Origin: Bacteroidales bacterium
GTDB lineage: Bacteria > Bacteroidota > Bacteroidia > Bacteroidales > UBA7960
DNA: 14,423 nt
Direction: 5' to 3'
Assembly: GCA_007132865.1 (NCBI GenBank)
Contig: SLNU01000322.1
Location: 1-14,423 of the forward strand
A program made the position numbers and the translations under genes. Shown here piece by piece: positions 1-6,081 of this stretch (within the stretch, counting starts at the first letter, position 1; each line of letters opens with the position of its first letter). The notes under the pieces were generated by a model. The model saw nothing but the letters and a program-made list of their open reading frames with translations, searched no databases and was not told the origin of the DNA.

Positions 1-794
1 CGGTCTCTGAGCTTCTGACGAAGCTCTTGGATTTCGTCTTCTGACATGTTTAGTGTGTTCTGCGGTTCGTTAGCGTCAACTTCGTCTCCAACATCCGACT
101 TGTCCTCATGATTACTAACATTATCCACAGTGTTATAAACCTGATTGCTATCTGATGCTTCCTGGCCGAAATAGTCTGATAACTTCTGCCACATTTCATG
201 AAGCATATTTTGCTCCGTCATGGGCTCATCATCGTAATCGAACTGGTCAGGATTCAGACCTAACGCTTCGACCTGGATAGGCTCAATCGACGCAGATGCC
301 GACGCGCCACGGTCCAGTAGTGTAATCCTCGGAACCGCGAGAATTTCCTCGACACGGTGTGCGCCAATCTCTGGGTCCTCTTCTCCGAGGACACGGAACA
401 TGTCAGCAGAAACGTCAAGAAGGCCAAGCTCGACGCGCTCGGCTATCTCATCACTGACAATTTCCGTGAATCCGACAGGTCCGACACCATCCTCGTATTC
501 CCAACTCTCGACACGTCCCAGCTTATTCTCCGGTGGAACATGCTCGTCCAGTGGGAAGTGGGGGTCCGTACCTCCACGACCTTTGATGATTTCAGCCCCA
601 TCAAATGCACCTGCTTCGACGGCTCGACGTAATGTCTCACGGTCCCAGAAGGTAGGCGTACCAGAGTCACCTTCGGTGATGTCGCCCTCTCCGATAGGGA
701 CAATGCGAATCTCCGTGGCAAGCCTCTCTTCATCCTCCGATTCTGACACTGCGCCAAAACCTTCGTTCAGTACCTCCCGATTGTCGTGTGTCAT
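1..794 (-). CDS. Head maturation protease with start of a scaffold-like tail (3' end off the window)
   Basis: An open frame starts at the ATG at 792-794 and stays open to the left edge (264 full codons), so the gene is partial at its 3' end. An in-frame TAA lies 12 bases upstream, so this is the earliest ATG. The first 170 residues read like a tailed-virus prohead protease. A substrate-like stretch with GTPTFWDRETL (45-55) is followed by TDPHFPLDEH with candidate catalytic His79 or His85, then GLLDVSADMFR with candidate Ser129, then AVPRITLLDRGASASA (153-168), which matches the usual end of the domain. A His/Ser catalytic pair is known for such proteases; the residue assignment here is inference. 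Residues 178-245 are an acidic low-complexity linker. From Met250 a helical stretch (SEDEIQELRQKL) begins, as in a protease-scaffold fusion. It follows the MuF-like gene by 44 bases, a normal neighbour. Coding is near certain; the function is likely. Confidence 0.75.
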   Translation of the reverse strand, partial: MTHDNREVLNEGFGAVSESEDEERLATEIRIVPIGEGDITEGDSGTPTFWDRETLRRAVEAGAFDGAEIIKGRGGTDPHFPLDEHVPPENKLGRVESWEYEDGVGPVGFTEIVSDEIAERVELGLLDVSADMFRVLGEEDPEIGAHRVEEILAVPRITLLDRGASASASIEPIQVEALGLNPDQFDYDDEPMTEQNMLHEMWQKLSDYFGQEASDSNQVYNTVDNVSNHEDKSDVGDEVDANEPQNTLNMSEDEIQELRQKLRD

Positions 795-838
795 ACTGTC
801 GTCAGTTTATTACCTCGGGCAATACATAACTCTTCAGT

Positions 839-1750
839 CTATAAAGTACGCCTGGCAGGCGTTAACATGCATCGACAGTTCGGATGAATTGGTGGTTGAT
901 GACGTGCCGGAACATTGTCAATTGGGAAGATGGCGCCGTCCCTATCCTGACACTCAGGACACACTAACTCGTCGCCTGCTGTCACGAATTCGGAACTCGG
1001 GGTCTCATCGACCACCATTTCCACGTCGATGCCTACACCATCAATGCCAACTTCCTGATACCTGTTCAATGCAGCATCGTTGATAGTTTGGACGGACTTG
1101 GCCTGTGATATCAGTGTGGTGCGATTTTTACCTGTCTTGTCCACTCTGTTCTTAGCGGCCATAATCAACGTAGGCGGCGGGGGTATTGTCCCGTCATCGG
1201 CTCCCAATTCCCGCAGGGTTAGACCTGTAAGGGCGGCGATGGCTGCAACGTCTCCACGAGTAGCGAACTGATAGATATCAGACGTTTCATCCAGGACATC
1301 CTGCTTCGCAGATTCCAGGTCGGTGTATATCTCAATCCACTCCTCTTCCAAAGCATCGCCGTGAATCCCAGGATTGAACCGCTGCTGTCTAACGATTTCC
1401 TCGGGTGTCGGAGGATTGCTGAAGTCGAAACCCTCCTGCCTCAATCTTTTGTCGGCTTCCTTCATCCCATGGATATAGAAATCCTGGACATACGGTCCAG
1501 TGTAGTGTGAGCCTCTCCTGACATGTCGAAGGGGCATAGGCTCCAGGACTTCCTCTTCGAGAACCATGTTATACCACTCGTAGAAATCTGCTGATTGCCT
1601 TCCTCCGCTAATGTTTTCGTTGGTAGGGTCAAGAGACTCATCGTTCTCCAGACGCGCTTCAATACGCCTCTCTACCCTGTCCCAGCGCCTGTCAAACTCC
1701 CGAGTAAACCGGTCTCGTTTAGTCGCGGAGTTGGTGGGGTCCGTTGACAT
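839..1750 (-). CDS. MuF / SPP1 gp7-like minor head protein
   Basis: This 303-residue acidic protein matches the phage Mu F / SPP1 gp7 family, which binds the portal and sits inside the head in a few copies, often affecting DNA ejection or head morphogenesis. The signature is at the C-terminus: TAGDELVCPECQDRDGA (257-273) followed by PPIHPNCRC (286-294). The CxxC and H-x-x-C-x-C residues (C264, C267, H289, C292, C294) are the family's conserved, possibly metal-binding, core. The N-terminal 60 residues are helical and charged, as usual. Its ATG shares one base with the stop of the upstream fibre gene, so translation is probably coupled. In most tailed viruses this gene directly follows the portal; here about 8.3 kb of other genes separates them. 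Confidence 0.88.
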   Translation of the reverse strand: MSTDPTNSATKRDRFTREFDRRWDRVERRIEARLENDESLDPTNENISGGRQSADFYEWYNMVLEEEVLEPMPLRHVRRGSHYTGPYVQDFYIHGMKEADKRLRQEGFDFSNPPTPEEIVRQQRFNPGIHGDALEEEWIEIYTDLESAKQDVLDETSDIYQFATRGDVAAIAALTGLTLRELGADDGTIPPPPTLIMAAKNRVDKTGKNRTTLISQAKSVQTINDAALNRYQEVGIDGVGIDVEMVVDETPSSEFVTAGDELVCPECQDRDGAIFPIDNVPARHQPPIHPNCRCMLTPARRTL

Positions 1751-3549
1751 CAGCGAAGTGTCGCGGATATGAGTTCTGACGTAACCTCTACGTCGGTGTT
1801 AGCGTGCTCAATCTGAAGGTAGTAATCCGATGTTATGTTATCGAAGCCTGTCAGATTATATGTGTCTGTCCCATCCGACAATGCCACTAATTGCGTGTTG
1901 TCTCCGTTACCTGTCTCCTGTACGACAGTCACATCTATTGACGAATCGGCACGGATGACCGCTTCGGCTTCTAACTCCGTAGCTGCTCCTTCGCGTTGCA
2001 CTTTCGCGGTATGTAGGAACCCAGACGCACCAGTATCGTACCACCTGCTGATTTGAGTAGTTGTCGGATATCCATCATAGAAGAACGGGTCTGCAACTCG
2101 ACCGTCATGTTCGGTATCACTACCCGGATGACGATTCAATAGACTCATACCTGTCAACTCATCAATCCACGTAGTCCCCCCACTGTAATTGACACTGTAA
2201 TCTGAAACGCCGTCGACAAATATCTCCAGATTCTCCGCAGTCACGTCATGTCGGAGGACCACATGATACCAAGTATTCGTGCTTAGTACCTGACCATTCC
2301 CCGGAGTTTTGCCCACGGAATAGATTTTAATATTGGCATCATCAGCGCCAAACGATATGGACTCAGACCTGTCAGGAGTCAGGTCATCAAAGCCAAATGC
2401 ACTCTGGAGGCTATGTGTCAAATTGAACCAGTATACCCAACACCCGATGGCCCAGTCAGATTTCAAATCGGCGACAGGTAACTCATTCACCACTAAATGT
2501 CCCGACCTCGCAGAACTAACGCCAGTAGTACTGTGGAGGCCCGGCGCGTCGAAGTCGTATAACTGTGTATCGTTGTAACTGGATTGCATTTCCCAATCCG
2601 CTGTCGTGGAATTTTCATTAGACAGCGGCGGGGTGGACTCATTTAATGACCAGTACCAGACAAATGGCTCATCGTTGATATCATACCCCTGACGGAGAGT
2701 GTCCGCGTTAAGTGTCGGATATGCCTGAGATAGAATCCTCTCACGAGTCTGAGCAGCCTGCCAATCCGTCTGTGTCTCCCACGTTATCGCGGTAATGCCC
2801 TCGACAGGGATATCATCATGGGTCAGATAATCGACATACGTAGGGTTGGTCGCATCCGTATCTCGCCCGCTAATCCAACCCCACGAACCAAGTCCGACAT
2901 GTGCGTCGGTGGCACGTAATTCACCGGACCCCATCGACGTGTCAGTACTGTCGAATACTTCTATATCGAAGACCGCTTCGTTCGCCGTCGTGTCGTGGGT
3001 ATAATCGACTCGTACCCGATAGGTATCTCCGACTGTCAATGGCGTGATGGCAAAGTTCGGATTATCGACAAGACTGCCGTTCACCCACGACCGAAGGTTC
3101 ACGTGGTCGTCACGCCAGGATACATGGATGTGATACGAGTCGTCGAGGGGGCTGCTGGCATCCAACGTCTCGAACATCATACCCGGATGAACAGTTGAGA
3201 CATTTCCCTGGACGAGGAATTCATATCTGTGGTCCAGAGGTGTGTCGGTCTGACCTGTCACTTTGGTGGGTCTTATATTCTGAGCATCAAACCTACCAGA
3301 TTGCTGACCCTCCAGTGCGACCGTCTCTTCGAGGTGCATGAAGCCCATATGATTAGGCGGGGCATCGTATGCAGTCCGCATGTTCTCACTGCTCGTGTAG
3401 TCTTCGAAATCTTCGATGACTGGCGAGGGCGCGGGTTCATCTGATGTCCATACCACGACACCATTCGGGTCTCGGACTTCTACGATGGTTCGATTATCTG
3501 GGTCAATAATGCTCGCCGGTTGTGTCCCATCAGGAAGTTCAATAGGCAT
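1750..3549 (-). CDS. Fibre/adhesin protein with two concanavalin/LamG-like domains
   Basis: This is a 599-residue acidic, almost entirely beta-rich protein, probably a receptor-binding or surface protein of the virion. Residues 1-45 form a small anchor-like segment ending VVVWTSDEP, a type seen in viral tail proteins. Residues about 45-245 look like one jelly-roll or concanavalin-like domain (EDFEDYTSS at the start, SYHIHVSWRDD, GDTYRVRVDYT). Residues about 295-510 look like a second, LamG/pentraxin-like domain: WAIGCWVYWF (366-375), NTWYHVVLRHD (425-435), LEIFVDGV (441-448), RVADPFFYDG (484-493). Residues 515-599 are a further beta-sandwich. LamG-type folds often bind carbohydrates, so recognition of S-layer glycans is a reasonable inference, not something the sequence proves. 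It lies 3 bases after the upstream fibre gene and overlaps the MuF start. Domain limits are by eye. Confidence 0.8.
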   Translation of the reverse strand: MPIELPDGTQPASIIDPDNRTIVEVRDPNGVVVWTSDEPAPSPVIEDFEDYTSSENMRTAYDAPPNHMGFMHLEETVALEGQQSGRFDAQNIRPTKVTGQTDTPLDHRYEFLVQGNVSTVHPGMMFETLDASSPLDDSYHIHVSWRDDHVNLRSWVNGSLVDNPNFAITPLTVGDTYRVRVDYTHDTTANEAVFDIEVFDSTDTSMGSGELRATDAHVGLGSWGWISGRDTDATNPTYVDYLTHDDIPVEGITAITWETQTDWQAAQTRERILSQAYPTLNADTLRQGYDINDEPFVWYWSLNESTPPLSNENSTTADWEMQSSYNDTQLYDFDAPGLHSTTGVSSARSGHLVVNELPVADLKSDWAIGCWVYWFNLTHSLQSAFGFDDLTPDRSESISFGADDANIKIYSVGKTPGNGQVLSTNTWYHVVLRHDVTAENLEIFVDGVSDYSVNYSGGTTWIDELTGMSLLNRHPGSDTEHDGRVADPFFYDGYPTTTQISRWYDTGASGFLHTAKVQREGAATELEAEAVIRADSSIDVTVVQETGNGDNTQLVALSDGTDTYNLTGFDNITSDYYLQIEHANTDVEVTSELISATLR

Positions 3550-3552
3550 GTA

Positions 3553-4326
3553 TCAGGCCTCCGGGATGAACTCGTAAACATCCCCGTCGATTGTTATTTC
3601 GTAATTCCCGTCTATGTTTGTCCCACTCGTGACACCCACCTGTGTATTAGTTACACTGTGCGGGTTCGACGTGTCGCCCGTATGGCTTGTCAGGGCTGTC
3701 TCAGTGGCGTAGTTCTCTGTGTGAGCAGCATTATCGTGAGCGTCTGGCGGACGAGAATCCCCCGTCTGGTCTAGTGTTGCATCGCTGACCTTAGTGTTAA
3801 GGTCCGCTAACGTAGAAGCTGAGTGTGCGGTCCCACCGATAGCATGCTCGGCCGGACTGTGCAAGTCAGCTCCTGAAAGGTTGGCATGTTGCTGTGAATT
3901 GGCAAGGTCCACAGTCTCGTCGTTAACTGTCACATATGTTGCATCAGCAGTCGCCCCCTCTTCCGCCGTCGCGTCTACATTCACAACCGCAGTCTCGCCA
4001 TCCTGCGTCACTGTCACCGTAGCATCACCCGAATCGGTGAAGTTTATTTCCTTCGCGTCTGACACCACAGTGACACCACCATCAGAGACATCCACTAAAT
4101 CAGACTGGACCGCTATCTCCAACGAAATCCAATTTGTCCCATCACCGATGTAAATATCGGCAGTGTCAGTGGCCAGGAACTTCGCGTTATCCCGAGGCGT
4201 GTAGTTATCCCTGTTGGCATTCAAATCCCGGTATTCAACGTCGACCTCCAATGCGTCGAACACCTCAGCGAGCTTACCGTTGAACTCCGCTATCCCGGTG
4301 GTCGGGTCGTTGTACCTGTCGGACAT
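3553..4326 (-). CDS. Tail-fibre-like protein with His-rich NPH-VT-QVG motif
   Basis: The protein has 257 residues. Residues 1-35 are helical (EFNGKLAEVFDALEVDVEY), plausibly an anchoring or trimerising segment. Residues 48-70 (AKFLATDTADIYIGDGTNWI) match the beta motif common in phage fibres, where a changing value is displayed beside a 'GDGTxW' turn. Residues 95-140 are a beta repeat (DSGDATVTVTQDGETAVVNV). The C-terminal half is rich in His within short strands (HANLSGADLHSPAEH, AHDNAAHTENY) and contains GDTSNPHSVTNTQVGV (217-232), close to the NPH-x-VT-x-x-QVG motif repeated in many tail and collar fibres. In T4 long fibres, His-x-His motifs bind iron; whether that applies here is unknown. 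Its ATG follows the preceding TAA with no gap. Fibre-type protein is well supported; its place on the virion is not. Confidence 0.8.
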   Translation of the reverse strand: MSDRYNDPTTGIAEFNGKLAEVFDALEVDVEYRDLNANRDNYTPRDNAKFLATDTADIYIGDGTNWISLEIAVQSDLVDVSDGGVTVVSDAKEINFTDSGDATVTVTQDGETAVVNVDATAEEGATADATYVTVNDETVDLANSQQHANLSGADLHSPAEHAIGGTAHSASTLADLNTKVSDATLDQTGDSRPPDAHDNAAHTENYATETALTSHTGDTSNPHSVTNTQVGVTSGTNIDGNYEITIDGDVYEFIPEA

Positions 4327-4725
4327 TTAGGAGTTCACCACTGTGAGTCGCCCAGCGAACACCGTGACCAAGTTTCCATCCTGGTCTTCAATATCAAGTC
4401 GGTGATGGAAATCGTGCGTATCCCGCTCGTCCTCGGGAAGACTCTCCCAACTGATATGTCCAGCCGTGTCCCCCGTTTCGACGTATACCGTCAACTGTCC
4501 ATCCCCAGGAGAATTGAATTCAATTTCCACCTCGTCAATGTTCTCTTCTCCTGTCTTGGTGACAAGAGCATTTATGTCATCGTCCGATGGCGTTTCCTTA
4601 ATCACGTATGTCGCCTTGGCTGCGAACAGTTCTTTTATGGCGCCGTCTGTGTCTTCGACCGTTACAGGGATAGCGTATGCATTGCCTTCGTGGTGGTCAC
4701 GAAGATGGAATACTCGGTGTGTCAT
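4327..4725 (-). CDS. Ig-like virion protein resembling BppU N-terminal domain (paralogue A)
   Basis: This 132-residue acidic protein has a single predicted beta-sandwich. It aligns by eye along its length with the 130-residue protein at 5688-6080. Shared features in order are EGNAYAIPVTVEDTDG near residue 13 (EGDALDIIVQIFDSDG in the partner), a central V-x-K strand, ALVTKTG against AVVNKST, and PGDGQLTVYVETGDTAG against PGQGEVTFFIRTGDTDG. The pattern of a polymer-like strand set ending in 'G-x-(V/L)-x-(V/F)' and T-G-D-T resembles the N-terminal domain of the lactococcal baseplate upper protein (BppU family), often fused or adjacent to fibre genes. The relation to BppU is inference. It immediately precedes the His-rich fibre gene, consistent with an adaptor that attaches a fibre to the virion. 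Confidence 0.7.
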   Translation of the reverse strand: MTHRVFHLRDHHEGNAYAIPVTVEDTDGAIKELFAAKATYVIKETPSDDDINALVTKTGEENIDEVEIEFNSPGDGQLTVYVETGDTAGHISWESLPEDERDTHDFHHRLDIEDQDGNLVTVFAGRLTVVNS

Positions 4726-4733
4726 ATGACAGA

Positions 4734-4997
4734 CTACTCGTCCCTGTAAACAATAAACTCACCCTTAGCATCGGGGGTTCTGTATGCGAATCTACCGAGG
4801 ACCCTGGGCAACATGTAAGCGAACTCGCCGGTTGCCGGATGCTCATACACAAATAAACCGACCTCGGGCGGTAGCTCATAGCGATGTACTCCTCTCGTGA
4901 TGTATATGTTCCTGGCGACTATACCCTCCATCCCGCCGAAAGAGGAGCCACCGAAAGCGAATTCACCGAAGCGTGACAGGTCTGTTTCTGCTGACAT
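4734..4997 (-). CDS. Small protein made of GxFxY strand repeats
   Basis: This 87-residue protein belongs to no family I recognise. Much of it consists of short units that begin with Gly followed by alternating aromatic residues: GEFAF at 11, GVHRY at 36, GLFVY at 47, GEFAY at 57, GRFAY at 68 and GEFIVY at 79. From residue 36 the spacing is 11, 10, 11 and 11 residues, with Pro near the turn (ELPPEV, EHPAT, MLPRVL, RTPDAK). Such regular strands suggest a small beta-solenoid or an edge-to-edge sheet that could cap or decorate a fibre. It is less acidic than its neighbours. The ATG lies one base past the stop of the gene before it, and its own stop is 8 bases from the next start, so it fits the operon. 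Coding is well supported by the repeat; function unknown. Confidence 0.7.
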   Translation of the reverse strand: MSAETDLSRFGEFAFGGSSFGGMEGIVARNIYITRGVHRYELPPEVGLFVYEHPATGEFAYMLPRVLGRFAYRTPDAKGEFIVYRDE

Positions 4998-4998
4998 T

Positions 4999-5649
4999 TT
5001 AATCCTCGATGGTTGTAGAGTCGACTAACGACACGAACTTCTCGCCGTCCCACATTGCTGGTCCTTCTGTGTTACCACCCGCCCCGTTGTGGTATTCCAT
5101 CACACCCTCTTCATCCTCCCCTACCTTCAGAGTCCTGACATCCCGAGGTCCGAATTTTGACTCTGCTGGCCTCCAATCACTGTGACGTGTCACTTCGTTG
5201 GTGGACTCGTTAATTGTCGCAATGTGGAGACGTGGAGAGGGTGGTGGAGTTATGTTCTCTCCCAGATGATATTCAACATGATTGGCTTCTGCCAGGTCCA
5301 CGGCCAACCATAAGTCGTTGTCCACGTTAGCATCCAGTGACAGATTACTGACGGATGGAACGGACACGGGAAACGCAGCCGGTCCTCGCCACTCCCGGTC
5401 GAAGTCGTCGCGGGGATTTGTCTGGACAAATACAGTACCCGTATACTCCAGGAGGGCCACCCCTCTATTGACGCCGATTACTCCAGTTCCCGTGACAATT
5501 TCGAGACCGTGGTGGACAAAGCTTCCTTCCCACTGTGAACCCGCGAATAACCCCGCTGAAACGGGGTCGGCGAAAGGTACCGTCGCACCTGTCCCTTCAT
5601 CTTGAAACGCTACTGTCTGGTCCTCGTTGAATACATGAGTTGTTGGCAT
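4999..5649 (-). CDS. Beta-rich virion protein, probably fibre-associated
   Basis: The protein has 216 residues and I do not recognise a named family. The N-terminal 35 residues resemble the mixed loop regions seen at the start of decoration or fibre proteins (HVFNEDQTVAFQDEG). Residues about 50-150 form a beta-sandwich-like stretch with GTGVIGVNRGVALLEYTG (54-71) and NDLWLAVDLAEANHVEYH. The last part, GVMEYHNGAGGNTEGPAMWDG (182-202) followed by KFVSLV, looks like the beta hairpin and Trp-containing ending common at the C-termini of fibre and collar proteins. An AAGGAAGGAAC stretch just before the ATG is a plausible, modest ribosome-binding site, useful because a 38-base gap separates this gene from the previous stop. 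Neighbours on both sides are Ig-like or repeat proteins, so a role in the same surface structure is likely. Confidence 0.7.
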   Translation of the reverse strand: MPTTHVFNEDQTVAFQDEGTGATVPFADPVSAGLFAGSQWEGSFVHHGLEIVTGTGVIGVNRGVALLEYTGTVFVQTNPRDDFDREWRGPAAFPVSVPSVSNLSLDANVDNDLWLAVDLAEANHVEYHLGENITPPPSPRLHIATINESTNEVTRHSDWRPAESKFGPRDVRTLKVGEDEEGVMEYHNGAGGNTEGPAMWDGEKFVSLVDSTTIED

Positions 5650-5687
5650 GTTCCTTCCTTACCTTTGATATACCTAAGCGTTAGTGG

Positions 5688-6080
5688 CTACGACGCAGTG
5701 ATTTCCCAGTCCGCTTCGAGAACGCCAGTTCTCTCATCGTTGACATCATAGAACCTGACAATGACGAAGAACGTCTGCTCCCCAACTCTGATACCCTCGT
5801 CGGACAGTACGCCATCTGTGTCTCCCGTCCTGATAAAGAAGGTTACTTCGCCCTGTCCGGGGTCGACCATCTCAGCATCATCGGGAACGTCTGTCGACTT
5901 ATTGACAACGGCCTCTTCATCCGTATCAGTTCGGTTATTTTTGACCAGAAGTTCGGCTCTTCCATCGGTGATATCCAGAGGCGTCTCGCCGTCACTGTCG
6001 AATATCTGAACAATTATATCCAGTGCGTCTCCTTCGTAATACGGTCCGTGGTCCGCCGGTGTTATTGATTCATGTGCCAT
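5688..6080 (-). CDS. Ig-like virion protein resembling BppU N-terminal domain (paralogue B)
   Basis: This 130-residue, strongly acidic protein is the apparent paralogue of the protein at 4327-4725. It starts with GPYYEGDALDIIVQIFDSDG (12-31) and continues with ITDGRAELLVKN, PGQGEVTFFIRTGDTDG (about 73-89) and a final strand pair ending in VLEADWEITAS. This order of strands is typical of the Ig-like domain at the N-terminus of BppU-type baseplate proteins and of similar small proteins in many tailed viruses; the link is by pattern only. A GAGAGGA purine run lies about 5 bases before the ATG, inside the end of the preceding gene, and the stop TGA of that gene is one base from this ATG. It therefore follows the giant repeat protein directly and may help attach it. 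Confidence 0.75.
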   Translation of the reverse strand: MAHESITPADHGPYYEGDALDIIVQIFDSDGETPLDITDGRAELLVKNNRTDTDEEAVVNKSTDVPDDAEMVDPGQGEVTFFIRTGDTDGVLSDEGIRVGEQTFFVIVRFYDVNDERTGVLEADWEITAS

Positions 6081-6081
6081 G

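Noticed and set aside
443..757. Minus-strand open frame of 104 codons
   Set aside because: Another minus-strand frame from 794 to the left edge codes a recognisable protease; this one is Arg-rich noise in a shifted frame.
400..1083. Plus-strand open frame of 227 codons
   Set aside because: It is antisense to the head protease and MuF genes and spans the gap between them; its composition (Ser, Pro, Arg) is that of a shadow frame.
5650..5687. Possible promoter from a TATATC-like stretch
   Set aside because: The spacing to the ATG is short for an archaeal promoter with a leader, and similar AT-rich words are common here. It was left out.
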